This document shows, one piece after another, positions 20,116 to 29,022 of a stretch of 64,000 nucleotides of DNA. The stretch covers positions 248,001 through 312,000 of the forward strand of contig NZ_JAGGQB010000005.1 in the NCBI RefSeq assembly GCF_018613535.1, in the 5' to 3' direction. Origin of the DNA: Bacillus sp. ISL-51 (GTDB lineage: Bacteria > Bacillota > Bacilli > Bacillales > Bacillaceae). A program made the position numbers and the translations under genes. The stretch's first letter is position 1. Each line of letters opens with the position of its first letter. Under the pieces are notes generated by a model. The model searched no databases. It saw only the letters and a list, made by a program, of their open reading frames with translations, and was not told the origin of the DNA.

Positions 20116-21024
20116 TTTCGCATCATATATTTGCAAGTTGGCGCAAACGGTTTCCAAAACGGGCGTCTCCACGGATAAACGTTTGGCTTTCTCAAGCAGA
20201 AAACCGTGTAAATGGTCCCCTTCGGTCATTTGCCCCCTCTCCATATCCCTCAGCATAGAGGATTTCATATGGTAAGACATACTTGTCAATGTACGATAGC
20301 TCTCCTCTTCGAGATTCGGATCTGCCGGAATGCCGTCAGCCCGAAATATGGCTCCGAGTTCGGCAAAAAGACGTTTTGCCGTATTACGGCCGCTTTCTGT
20401 ATCCAAAATGGGGCCGACCGGCTTTTGAAACAAGGAAGTCACTCCGGCTTGGGCGGCAATGAACATATACTTTTTCCAGATGTCCTTTTCAATATGTGTG
20501 CTGACTATAACGTCCGCCTTTATATCGGCAAATGCTTGTTCCAGCTTTCTGATACGTTCGGTGCGTTCGCCGCTCCACTCGCCGAAAACAAACCGGTGAG
20601 CAGCGCTTGTATGAAGAATTTCGCCCTTTTCGTTAAGGGCGCTCTCAATAAAACAGAGGCCTCCCAGCACCTGCTGTTTTGAAAAGGCGTCAAACAGCTC
20701 ATTGTAATGCCTGTACCCGTTTAAAAACGGAATGATAACAGTTGAGGCACGTACAAACGATTTTACATCTTTTATAACCTGCTTCAGGGAATAGGCTTTT
20801 GAAGCAATGATAACAGCATCAAACTCCCCTTTATCTCCCGCACTGATTAATGCCGGCTTAATAGATACATCGCCTTTTTCGCTTTTTACGGTAAGTCCCG
20901 TCTGTTTTAATTGCTCCGTCCGTTTTTGACGGACGAGAAACGTGACGTCATTCCCCTTCTCTGCAAGCCGCGCACCGATATATCCTCCTACTCCTCCGGC
21001 TCCGACAATTAAAAATTTCATCAT
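20113..21024 (-). CDS. ykpB: Ketopantoate reductase-like protein YkpB
   Basis: A 303-aa NADPH-dependent dehydrogenase of the ApbA/PanE family. N-terminal Rossmann motif GAGGVGGYIG (8-17), the conserved K in ASKAYS, and a C-terminal helical domain with IWKKYMFIAAQAGVTSL. Such enzymes reduce 2-dehydropantoate to pantoate in CoA synthesis, but Bacillus has another PanE elsewhere, so this paralogue may use a different 2-keto acid. It shares its terminator with ampS. Confidence 0.82.
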   Translation of the reverse strand: MMKFLIVGAGGVGGYIGARLAEKGNDVTFLVRQKRTEQLKQTGLTVKSEKGDVSIKPALISAGDKGEFDAVIIASKAYSLKQVIKDVKSFVRASTVIIPFLNGYRHYNELFDAFSKQQVLGGLCFIESALNEKGEILHTSAAHRFVFGEWSGERTERIRKLEQAFADIKADVIVSTHIEKDIWKKYMFIAAQAGVTSLFQKPVGPILDTESGRNTAKRLFAELGAIFRADGIPADPNLEEESYRTLTSMSYHMKSSMLRDMERGQMTEGDHLHGFLLEKAKRLSVETPVLETVCANLQIYDAK

Positions 21025-21128
21025 TTATTCCTCCGTCTCTTTATGTATGTTTAACAGCCGAGCGTATCACATCAAATGTTATGTCTATTTTACAAGGAAG
21101 TCAGAACATTGAAAACTTGTTTATAAGC

Positions 21129-21157
21129 AAAAAAGCAGAGTTTCCTCTGCTTTTTTA
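21129..21157 (-). terminator. ykpA terminator
   Basis: AGCAGAG and CTCTGCT form a stem with TTTC loop; T6 on the minus strand lies directly past the ykpA stop. Confidence 0.85.
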
Positions 21158-22777
21158 TCATGCGTATAGTTCTTCAAGCTTTTTCTGCACATCTGTATTT
21201 TCAAGAAATTCGTCATAGCTCATTTGTTTGTCGACAATGCCTTTAGGCGTCAATTCAATGATACGGTTGGCGATCGTTTGTACAAACTGATGGTCATGAG
21301 AAGAAAACAGCATAGCGCCTTTAAAGCTGATTAAGCCGTTGTTAAGCGCCGTGATGGATTCCAAGTCTAAGTGGTTCGTCGGTTCATCCAAAATTAAAAT
21401 GTTCGCGCCGGAAAGCATCGCTTTTGACAGCATACAGCGCACTTTTTCTCCCCCGGAAAGGACGTTGGATTTTTTGTTGACTTCTTCACCTGAAAACAGC
21501 ATACGGCCTAAGAAGCCGCGCAAGAAACTCTCACTTTGGTCATGCGGCGAGTATTGGCGGAGCCAGTCAACAAGGTTCGCATCACTGCCGTCAAAATAAT
21601 CGCTGTTATCTTTAGGGAAGTACGCTTGAGAAGTTGTCACGCCCCATTTAAATGTGCCGCTGTCAGCTTCCATTTCCCCGGAAATGATTTTAAACAATGT
21701 CGTTACAGCCAGCTCGTTACGGCCCGTAAACGCGATTTTATCCTCTTTATTCATAATAAAGCTAACGTTATCGAGTACCTTGACTCCGTCAATCGTTTTT
21801 GTCAGCCCTTCTACCCGAAGCACGTCATTTCCGATCTCGCGTTCCGGCGTGAAATTGACGTAAGGGTAACGGCGTGATGACGGTTTAATATCGTCGAGCG
21901 AAATTTTATCAAGAAGTTTTTTTCTGGATGTCGCCTGTTTCGATTTAGAAGCGTTGGCGCTGAATCTGGCGACAAACTCTTGCAGCTGCTTAATCTGCTC
22001 TTCTTTTTTCTTATTGGCTTCCTGAGAAAGCTTTAACGCAAGCTGGCTTGATTCATACCAGAAATCGTAGTTGCCGACATAAATTTGGATCTTGTTAAAG
22101 TCAAGATCAGCAATATGTGTGCACACTTTATTTAAAAAGTGGCGGTCATGGGAAACGACGATGACTGTGTTTTCAAAATTAATCAGGAACTCTTCCAGCC
22201 ACTGAATCGCTTTGAGATCCAAGTGGTTCGTCGGTTCATCAAGCAGCAAAACGTCAGGCTTGCCGAACAGCGCTTGTGCTAAAAGGACTTTCACCTTGTC
22301 TGATCCGCCTAAGTCTTCCATTTTCTTCGTATGCAGGTCTTCTGAAATTCCTAAGCCCTTTAACAAAATGGCAGCTTCACTTTCAGCTTCCCATCCGTTT
22401 AATTCCGCAAATTCGCCTTCAAGCTCAGCGGCCCGGATTCCATCTTCATCAGAAAAATCAGGCTTCATATAAATAGCGTCTTTCTCCTGCATGACCTCAT
22501 ACAGACGCTTATGGCCCATGATAACGACTTTTAACACTTCGTATTCTTCATATTCAAAGTGGTTCTGCTTTAAGACAGCCAGACGTTCGCCGGGGCTCAT
22601 GTGAACATCGCCCGTCTGCGGCTCAAGCTCACCTGATAAAATTTTTAAAAACGTTGATTTACCGGCACCGTTTGCGCCTATTAATCCGTAGCAATTGCCC
22701 GGCGTGAATTTAATATTTACATCTTCAAATAACTTACGGTCCGCAAAACGTAAGCTCACATTATTTACAGCAATCAT
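21158..22777 (-). CDS. ykpA: ABC-F ATPase YkpA
   Basis: A 539-aa soluble protein with two tandem ATP-binding domains and no membrane segment, belonging to the ABC-F translation-factor family (YbiT-like branch). The first domain has a full Walker A (GANGAGKS, 34-41) and Walker B LLLDEPTNHLD. The second has LSGGEKVRC and ILILDEPTNHLD, but its Walker A place reads GRNELAVTT, without the lysine. ABC-F proteins act on the ribosome, relieving stalls or antibiotic effects; the specific role of YkpA is not settled. Confidence 0.88.
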   Translation of the reverse strand: MIAVNNVSLRFADRKLFEDVNIKFTPGNCYGLIGANGAGKSTFLKILSGELEPQTGDVHMSPGERLAVLKQNHFEYEEYEVLKVVIMGHKRLYEVMQEKDAIYMKPDFSDEDGIRAAELEGEFAELNGWEAESEAAILLKGLGISEDLHTKKMEDLGGSDKVKVLLAQALFGKPDVLLLDEPTNHLDLKAIQWLEEFLINFENTVIVVSHDRHFLNKVCTHIADLDFNKIQIYVGNYDFWYESSQLALKLSQEANKKKEEQIKQLQEFVARFSANASKSKQATSRKKLLDKISLDDIKPSSRRYPYVNFTPEREIGNDVLRVEGLTKTIDGVKVLDNVSFIMNKEDKIAFTGRNELAVTTLFKIISGEMEADSGTFKWGVTTSQAYFPKDNSDYFDGSDANLVDWLRQYSPHDQSESFLRGFLGRMLFSGEEVNKKSNVLSGGEKVRCMLSKAMLSGANILILDEPTNHLDLESITALNNGLISFKGAMLFSSHDHQFVQTIANRIIELTPKGIVDKQMSYDEFLENTDVQKKLEELYA

Positions 22778-22937
22778 TTAGAATCCTCCATCGTGTCTAT
22801 CATCATTAAAAGTATACCATGAATAAAGGGGAAGAGAAATGCTTCCTGTTAATTGCTTAGTCGAAAAACACGTATGCGCGAAACGGGCAGCTCTGTGATA
22901 CAATAGTAATATACATATATCAACACGGAGGAACAAG

Positions 22938-23207
22938 TTGAAGCTTTTAACACTTACCGAATACTGTTTATTGATTTTTTTCACGGGGTTTTATTTGGCT
23001 GTAACCGGCTTTAACGCACAGGATATCGGCTTGTATATCGGAATTGCCCTCATTTATACGTTTTCACATATCTTTTCGAAACGGCTGCTTCAAAAGCGCG
23101 GAAAAGAGCAGCAGCAGGTGCATCTTTTTTTCAGCGTCCTCGCGATTGTCGGGTCAGTGCTGATCACTGTATTTTTCATCACGGCAGCTGCCTCGTTTGC
23201 GAAATAA
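22938..23207 (+). CDS. ykoA: Small membrane protein YkoA
   Basis: An 89-aa protein with three predicted membrane helices (about 8-25, 27-45 and 65-87) and a basic loop KRLLQKRGKE. It starts at TTG with CGGAGGAA 5 nt upstream, which is why this start is accepted. It is divergent from ykpA and convergent with sipT. No known function. Confidence 0.7.
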   Translation: MKLLTLTEYCLLIFFTGFYLAVTGFNAQDIGLYIGIALIYTFSHIFSKRLLQKRGKEQQQVHLFFSVLAIVGSVLITVFFITAAASFAK

Positions 23208-23243
23208 AAAACGCCGGCCGTCCGAATCGGGCAGCGCGGCGTT
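23208..23243. terminator. Terminator between ykoA and sipT
   Basis: AACGCCG and CGGCGTT pair as the base of a long GC-rich hairpin; T-rich on both outer sides. Confidence 0.65.
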
Positions 23244-23244
23244 T

Positions 23245-23826
23245 CTATTTTGTCTGACGCATATCATGAAATGGGAAGAACACAAACTTCGATGTGCCCA
23301 CAATCCGATCAACGGCAATTAAGCCGAGTCCGTTCCGGCTGTCCATCGAATTCAGCCGATTGTCTCCCATCACGAAATATTTGCCTTTCGGTACCTTAAC
23401 GGGACCAAAATCCCCGGTCAGGTTGACTCCCAGTTTTTTCGCTTCTTTTTTATTGCTTGCAAGGTAAGGCTCGGCTGTTTTTTTACCGTTTATATAAAGC
23501 GTGTCATTTTTCATTTCAACCGTTTCCCCCGGTTTTCCGATGAGCCGCTTTACATAGTGCACCTTCGAAGTATCGCCGTTAATAATGACGATATCTCCCC
23601 GTTTAATTTCTCCGATATAATTGACGCTTTTGTTGACAAACAACCTTTCGCCGTTATGTAATGTCGGGTACATTGATGATCCTTCCACTAAGTACGGTTC
23701 AAACAGGAAATGGCGGATTAAAAGCGCCAGTGCGACCGCAATAATGATCGCTTTTCCCCATTCCCAATATGTGTTGGATTTTCTTTTTACCGATTTTTCA
23801 GAAGCAGGTTTTTGTTCTTCAGTCAA
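23245..23826 (-). CDS. sipT: Type I signal peptidase SipT
   Basis: A 193-aa membrane-anchored serine protease that cleaves signal peptides. One N-terminal helix (about 24-41), catalytic S51 in GSSMYPTL, catalytic K93 in YVKRLIG, and box E GDNRLNSMDSR. Length and motif spacing are those of the Bacillus SipS/SipT group; placement by ykoA and fruA identifies SipT, one of the two major signal peptidases. Confidence 0.93.
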   Translation of the reverse strand: MTEEQKPASEKSVKRKSNTYWEWGKAIIIAVALALLIRHFLFEPYLVEGSSMYPTLHNGERLFVNKSVNYIGEIKRGDIVIINGDTSKVHYVKRLIGKPGETVEMKNDTLYINGKKTAEPYLASNKKEAKKLGVNLTGDFGPVKVPKGKYFVMGDNRLNSMDSRNGLGLIAVDRIVGTSKFVFFPFHDMRQTK

Positions 23827-23934
23827 CGTAGTTCCTCCTAGACGATCACTGTTTCAGTTGTGTACTATCTTTACTTTATCACAATTTATAACAAAATACA
23901 TAACGCTACTGTGCACATATCGAAGCGATTGAAA

Positions 23935-23963
23935 AAAGCGCCCGTAACGGACGCTTTTTCTTA
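23935..23963 (-). terminator. fruA terminator
   Basis: GCG-C-CCG TAA CGG-A-CGC hairpin flanked by A6 and T5, at the end of fruRKA. Confidence 0.75.
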
Positions 23964-25865
23964 TTTCTCAGTAACAGGTTTTTTTATGATTCCTAAAATA
24001 ACCGCCGTTACAATCGCACCGATCACAATGCTCATTAAGTAAAGCAATGGATGGTTCGTGATGAAGGCAACGAATACTCCCCCGTGCGGTGCAGGAAGGG
24101 TTACCCGGAAAAACTCTGTCAAGCCGCCGGCTACCGCTGAACCGATCACAGCGGCTGGAATGACGCGAAGCGGATCAGCTGCCGCAAATGGGATGGCACC
24201 TTCTGTGACGAAAGCCGCTCCCATGAAGTAACATGTAATACCCGCTTCACGGTCGCGTTTAGAGAATTTGTGTTTAAAGAATGTTGTCGCCAGCGCAATT
24301 CCCAGCGGCGGAACCATTCCGCCTGCCATGATTGCCGCATGCGGCGCATAGTTTCCGGCACCGATCATGGCAATACCGAAGGTGAACGCCGCTTTATTCA
24401 GCGGGCCTCCCATGTCGATCGCCATCATACCGCCTAAAATAATACCCATTAAGACAAGATTTCCTGTTCCCAGGCTTTCAAGCCAGTTTGTTAAGAAGTT
24501 CATAAACGCTGCAACAGGTGTGTTAACGACAAATTGCATCAGTACGCCTGTAATAAAGATACCAAGCAGCGGGTAAATCAAAACCGGTTTTAAACCGTCA
24601 AGCGACTGAGGGATAAAAACAAACAGCTTTTTCAGCAGGATGACAACATAACCGGCTAAGAATCCGGCAATCAGTCCGCCTAAAAATCCTGCGTTCGCTT
24701 GTGTAGCCATAAAACCGCCGACCATACCGGGCGCAAATCCCGGGCGATCCGCAATACTCATTGCAATAAAACCGGCCAGCACCGCAACAATCAGTTTTAA
24801 CGCATTGTCGCCGCCGATAAAGTTCAGCGCCGCAGCAAACGTATTATAAGCAGGGTCTTTCGGATCAGCTGAATGAATTCCCCAGAAGAATGAAATCGCA
24901 ACGAGGATTCCGCCTCCGACTACAAACGGCAGCATGTTGCTGACACCGCTCATTAAATGTTTATAGAACATGCTTCCGATGCTATTGCCTGATTTCGTTT
25001 TCGGGCCGTCTTCTTTTGATGAAGATGAAGAACCGCCGCTGCCTTCGTAAATAGGAGCATCTTGATTTACAGCTTTTTCAATCAGCTCTTGCGGACGTCT
25101 GATACCGGCAGTGACAGGCACTTGAAGAACGTGTTTTCCTTTGAAACGCTCCATTTCAACCTGTTTGTCGGCCGCGACGATAATCGCCGGCGCATCTTCA
25201 ATTTCCTGAGCCGTCAGCTTATGCTTAATACCGCTTGATCCGTTTGTTTCCACTTTGATCTCAACGCCGAGCTCTTTTGCTTTTTCTTTCAGCGCATCGG
25301 CTGCCATAAACGTATGAGCGATACCTGTCGGGCATGCCGTAACAGCCAGGATTTTTCCTTTGCCTGACGGGGATGCCTGCTCCTCCTGCTCTTCTTCTTC
25401 CTCGTCATCATCTTTGTCGTGCTGATTGATGATGTCAATGATGGCGTCTTTTGTTTCAGCTTCGAGAAGCTGCTTGCGGATTTCTTCACGCATGAGAAGC
25501 GTAGAAAGTCTTGATAATGCTTCAAGGTGAGTATTATTCGCTCCTTCAGTAGCCGCAATCATAAAGACTAAGTGCGCCGGCTGGCCGTCCAATGAATCGT
25601 AATCAACGCCTTCTTTTGAGCGTCCGAATGCGATGGCCGGATTAATAACACTGGCTGTTTTCGCGTGGGGAATGGCAATGCCCTCGCCGATTCCCGTTGA
25701 GCTTTGGCTTTCACGATTCAAAATGGCTGCTTTGTAAGCCTCTCTGTCATTTAATCTGCCCGCTTTATCCAGCACTGTTACCATTTCATCAATAACGTTT
25801 TCTTTCTCTTTACTCTCTATGTTCAGATGGATCGTATCTTTTGTTAACAGCTCAGTTATCTTCAC
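23961..25865 (-). CDS. fruA: Fructose-specific PTS enzyme IIABC
   Basis: A 634-aa phosphotransferase permease that imports fructose as fructose 1-phosphate. Domain order is IIA (phospho-H67 in GIAIPHAKT), an acidic linker (DDDEEEEEQEE, about 152-162), IIB (phospho-C178 in ACPTGIAHTF), a Ser/Gly-rich linker, and IIC with about eight to ten membrane helices. It is the last gene of fruRKA; 14 nt separate it from fruK. Confidence 0.95.
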   Translation of the reverse strand: MKITELLTKDTIHLNIESKEKENVIDEMVTVLDKAGRLNDREAYKAAILNRESQSSTGIGEGIAIPHAKTASVINPAIAFGRSKEGVDYDSLDGQPAHLVFMIAATEGANNTHLEALSRLSTLLMREEIRKQLLEAETKDAIIDIINQHDKDDDEEEEEQEEQASPSGKGKILAVTACPTGIAHTFMAADALKEKAKELGVEIKVETNGSSGIKHKLTAQEIEDAPAIIVAADKQVEMERFKGKHVLQVPVTAGIRRPQELIEKAVNQDAPIYEGSGGSSSSSKEDGPKTKSGNSIGSMFYKHLMSGVSNMLPFVVGGGILVAISFFWGIHSADPKDPAYNTFAAALNFIGGDNALKLIVAVLAGFIAMSIADRPGFAPGMVGGFMATQANAGFLGGLIAGFLAGYVVILLKKLFVFIPQSLDGLKPVLIYPLLGIFITGVLMQFVVNTPVAAFMNFLTNWLESLGTGNLVLMGIILGGMMAIDMGGPLNKAAFTFGIAMIGAGNYAPHAAIMAGGMVPPLGIALATTFFKHKFSKRDREAGITCYFMGAAFVTEGAIPFAAADPLRVIPAAVIGSAVAGGLTEFFRVTLPAPHGGVFVAFITNHPLLYLMSIVIGAIVTAVILGIIKKPVTEK

Positions 25866-25879
25866 TTTTCATTCCTCCT

Positions 25880-26791
25880 CTATAGACGTGTGACCTGAAC
25901 TTCAGGAAGAAGCTGCTTTACAAACTCTTCAGTTCCGAGCTCCTCAGAAAATGCCGTCGCGCTTCCGGAAGCAACTCCTAAGCGGAACGCGTCTTCCAAA
26001 GGCAGCTGCTTTGAAATCCCCGCAAGGAAACCTGCTACAACGGAATCACCCGCACCTACAGAATTGACTAATTTCCCTTTCGGAACGTTAGCGAGGAAAA
26101 CCGCCTCTTTCGTAAATAGGAGCGCTCCGTCACCAGCCATGGAAACGATCGCGTGTTCAGCACCTTGTTCAATCAATTTCTTACCGTAAGGAACAGCAGC
26201 TTCGGCGGAATCAATGACCGTATTGAACATCTCGCCGAGCTCATGATGGTTCGGCTTCATCAAAAACGGTTTCATTTCAGTCGCTTTCATCAGGGCTTCT
26301 CCGGAGATGTCTACTACAACCCGGGCATTTTGCCTGCTGCAAACTTCTGCTATTTTTTCATATGTGTTGTGCGGCAAGGAAGAAGGAATGCTTCCCGCCA
26401 AAACCACTATATCTCCCTCTTCAAGCTCGGAGAATTGCTCCAAAAAGGCATTAAACACCTCGTCTGAAATGATTGGGCCCTGTCCGTTAATTTCCGTCTC
26501 TTCGCCCGTTTTCAGTTTTACATTTATACGCGTGTCTTCCTTCACCTCAGAAAAAGCTGTTTCTAAGCCTTCTTGCTGTAAAAATGACGTAATATAGTTT
26601 CCGGTAAATCCGCCGACAAATCCCATTGCTTTTGACGGCACATGGTGTCTTTTCAGCAATCTTGAAACGTTGATGCCTTTTCCGCCGGGATATTTCGTGT
26701 CATAGCTTGAGCGGTTCAAACCGCCTACAGTAAAATCTTCAACGTGTACGATATAATCAACAGACGGATTGAGAGTTACAGTGTAAATCAT
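25880..26791 (-). CDS. fruK: 1-Phosphofructokinase
   Basis: A 303-aa PfkB-family kinase that phosphorylates fructose 1-phosphate to fructose 1,6-bisphosphate. N-terminal YPGGKGINVSR (34-44) and C-terminal GAGDSVVAGF with the catalytic aspartate. It overlaps the end of fruR by 4 nt (ATGA type), so the two are translationally coupled. Confidence 0.95.
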   Translation of the reverse strand: MIYTVTLNPSVDYIVHVEDFTVGGLNRSSYDTKYPGGKGINVSRLLKRHHVPSKAMGFVGGFTGNYITSFLQQEGLETAFSEVKEDTRINVKLKTGEETEINGQGPIISDEVFNAFLEQFSELEEGDIVVLAGSIPSSLPHNTYEKIAEVCSRQNARVVVDISGEALMKATEMKPFLMKPNHHELGEMFNTVIDSAEAAVPYGKKLIEQGAEHAIVSMAGDGALLFTKEAVFLANVPKGKLVNSVGAGDSVVAGFLAGISKQLPLEDAFRLGVASGSATAFSEELGTEEFVKQLLPEVQVTRL

Positions 26792-27543
26792 GGTTTCACT
26801 ACCTTTACGACAGTTTTTTCTTGGTAATTATCGAATGCAAGTTCATCAGCGTCAGTGGTAATGATTGCGGCGTCGCTCAAGTCGGCAAACGCCGAGAAAG
26901 AAATCTCGCCAAATTTAGAAGGGTCGGCTAAAACATACGCTGTTTTTGCCTGCCTTACTGCCTTTGTCTTCAACAGAGCTTCATCAGGATCTGGTGTTGT
27001 AAACCCTGCTTCAATATGCACGCCGTTGACTCCGAGAAAGCTTTTATCGAATCGGTACTGGCTGATCGCAGTTAATGAAGCGCCTCCGATCATCGCACCT
27101 GTTCGATGTTTCACAAATCCTCCGAGAAGATAAAAGGGAATGCCTTTTCTTATTAAAGCTTCAATATGCATAACCCCGTTTGTGACAACCACAATGTCTT
27201 TCGTTTTATCTATAAATTCAATCATATGCAATGTAGTTGTTCCCGCATCAAGATAAATACAGTCGCCTTCTTCTAATAAAGCCGCAGCTGTTTCAGCGAT
27301 CTTCAGTTTATCTTGAAGGTTTTTGGAGGATTTTTCTAGCATATCCGGTTCGAGCCTGCTATTGGAAAGCTTTGATGCTCCGCCATGAACGCGCTTTAAA
27401 AAACCGCGCTCCTCAAGTGTTGATAAATCTCTTCTGATTGTTGATTCAGAAGCGTTCGTCATGCTTATCAGCTCTTGAATCTTTACCACGTCACGCTTGT
27501 CAATCTGATCAATAATCAACTGATACCTTTCAGGAGTTAGCAT
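26788..27543 (-). CDS. fruR: Fructose operon repressor FruR (DeoR family)
   Basis: A 251-aa regulator with an N-terminal DeoR helix-turn-helix (STIRRDLSTLEERGFLKRVHGG, seen in part around 34-55) and a C-terminal sugar-phosphate sensor domain of the DeoR family (DAGTTT near residue 100). It is expected to repress fruRKA and to release DNA on fructose 1-phosphate. AGGAGGCG lies upstream of its ATG; candidate operators lie upstream of its promoter. Confidence 0.92.
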   Translation of the reverse strand: MLTPERYQLIIDQIDKRDVVKIQELISMTNASESTIRRDLSTLEERGFLKRVHGGASKLSNSRLEPDMLEKSSKNLQDKLKIAETAAALLEEGDCIYLDAGTTTLHMIEFIDKTKDIVVVTNGVMHIEALIRKGIPFYLLGGFVKHRTGAMIGGASLTAISQYRFDKSFLGVNGVHIEAGFTTPDPDEALLKTKAVRQAKTAYVLADPSKFGEISFSAFADLSDAAIITTDADELAFDNYQEKTVVKVVKP

Positions 27544-27556
27544 ATCCCGCCTCCTA

Positions 27557-27570
27557 TGAAAACGTATTCA
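27557..27570. promoter_or_regulatory. cre site (CcpA) in the fruR leader
   Basis: TGAAAACGTATTCA matches the catabolite-responsive element TGWAANCGNTNWCA at all but one position. It lies between the predicted transcription start and the fruR ribosome site, a road-block position. Confidence 0.6.
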
Positions 27571-27586
27571 TTTTGGTTACAAGATT

Positions 27587-27615
27587 ATTGTAATCGCTTT
27601 TTTTACTTTAAGCAA
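27587..27615 (-). promoter_or_regulatory. fruRKA promoter
   Basis: Minus strand: TTGCTT (27610-27615), 17-bp spacer, TACAAT (27587-27592). Both hexamers differ from the sigma-A consensus by one or two bases, and the spacing is ideal. Confidence 0.7.
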
Positions 27616-27622
27616 CTAAAAT

Positions 27623-27658
27623 CACTCAAATTCATTCAATAACTATCAAAATCTTTCA
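27623..27658 (-). promoter_or_regulatory. Candidate FruR operator repeats
   Basis: Two imperfect 16-bp direct repeats on the minus strand, TGAAAGATTTTGATAG (27643-27658) and TGAATGAATTTGAGTG (27623-27638), start 20 bp apart, i.e. about two helix turns, just upstream of the -35. Direct-repeat operators are usual for DeoR-type repressors. Assignment to FruR is inference. Confidence 0.45.
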
Positions 27659-27793
27659 TGTTTGTTCATATTAACGTATGTACATAGGGTTTGTAAACTG
27701 TAAATTCGACAAAAAGAGGGACAATTGTATGACATTTTCTTTTATCATAAATGAAAAAAGTCTATTATATTCATCATTACTATAAAAACCCGC

Positions 27794-27823
27794 CAAAAAA
27801 CCCCATGCAGGCTCCATGGGGCT
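27794..27823 (-). terminator. yknWXYZ terminator
   Basis: CCCCATG and CATGGGG form a perfect 7-bp stem with 7-nt loop; on the minus strand it is followed by six T, just after the yknZ stop. Confidence 0.88.
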
Positions 27824-27828
27824 CTTGA

Positions 27829-29022
27829 CTATTCATATCGTAAAGCTTCAATCGGGTCCAAACGTGACGCTTTGTTGGCAGGCAGCATACCGAATATAAC
27901 GCCGATCAGCATACTGAACAGAACACCGATACAAACGACCTGCCAGGAAACGAGCGACGGCCATCCTGCGATGAGAGAAACGAGAGATGCCCCTCCATAG
28001 CCGAAGCCGATTCCGATCAGACCGCCGATTAAGGTTAACACAACGGACTCAATTAAGAATTGGGTCAAAATCTGTCCTCTTGTCGCACCGAGTGATTTAC
28101 GGATGCCGATTTCCCTGGTCCGTTCCGTCACTGAAACAAGCATAATATTCATGACTCCGATGCCGCCGACGACAAGTGAAATGCCGGCAATTGAACCGAT
28201 GATTGTCGTCATAATCGTTGTGACTTGCCCGATTCCGGCTGCAATTTCTTCCATATTCATGACTTGATAGGACTCTTTCGTCCCGTGATTGTCATTCAAA
28301 AGCCGGGCCGCTTCTTTTCCCGCTGCTTTCATGTTGTCGGCAGAAGCCGCCTGAACAGAGACGTTGCTGTAGTCACTCGTTCCGAAAGAAGATTTCATCA
28401 TGTTAAAAGGCACATACATTTCACTGAGGCCTAACGAGAGAAAACCGGTTTCTTCTTTTAATACACCGACAACTTCAATCGGCTGGCCATTGGCCCAGAC
28501 GATTTTTCCGAGCGGAGTTTTTTTGCCAAACAGCTTCTCAGCCATTTTTTTCGAAATAATTCCCGCTCTTTTCCCGGCAAGAAAATCATCGTCTGTAAAT
28601 GTTCTTCCGTCTTGGACGTCCAATGATTTCACGTCCATATAGCCGCTGTTAATTCCGTTTAGCGTGATATCCGTTTCTTCTTCATGATAGCGCGCCGTCA
28701 TGGACTTGACTGCTGAAGCGACGACTTGCTTGACACCGTCCAGCCCTTTTAATCCATTAATATCATCTTCTGTAAAGCTCGCTTCCATTAAAGCGTTCGG
28801 GTTGGCCGACAATTCTTCATCACTCGGAAGATAATACAATTCAATCGTGTTGCCCGGGCCGCTGATGGATTGCTTCAGCATTTGTTCGCCGCCCTGGCCG
28901 ACCGCTACGACGACGATAACTGAGCCGACGCCGATAATGATGCCAAGCATCGTCAGGATGGACCTCATCTTATGGGCTCTTACAGAACTGAGGGCCATCC
29001 GAAGATTTTCTATCAGACTCAT
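27829..29022 (-). CDS. yknZ: ABC transporter permease YknZ (MacB/FtsX type)
   Basis: A 397-aa permease with an N-terminal helix (about 22-42), a large extracellular MacB-type domain, and three C-terminal helices containing the FtsX signature (TERTREIGIRKSLGA). With YknW, YknX and YknY it forms the complex that protects B. subtilis from the cannibalism toxin SDP. It overlaps yknY by 4 nt. Confidence 0.93.
   Translation of the reverse strand: MSLIENLRMALSSVRAHKMRSILTMLGIIIGVGSVIVVVAVGQGGEQMLKQSISGPGNTIELYYLPSDEELSANPNALMEASFTEDDINGLKGLDGVKQVVASAVKSMTARYHEEETDITLNGINSGYMDVKSLDVQDGRTFTDDDFLAGKRAGIISKKMAEKLFGKKTPLGKIVWANGQPIEVVGVLKEETGFLSLGLSEMYVPFNMMKSSFGTSDYSNVSVQAASADNMKAAGKEAARLLNDNHGTKESYQVMNMEEIAAGIGQVTTIMTTIIGSIAGISLVVGGIGVMNIMLVSVTERTREIGIRKSLGATRGQILTQFLIESVVLTLIGGLIGIGFGYGGASLVSLIAGWPSLVSWQVVCIGVLFSMLIGVIFGMLPANKASRLDPIEALRYE

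Noticed and set aside
25371-25430. The Glu/Asp-rich run in FruA taken as a frameshift or repeat expansion.
   Set aside because: It lies in the known flexible linker between IIA and IIB, and the frame continues cleanly into the IIB cysteine motif.
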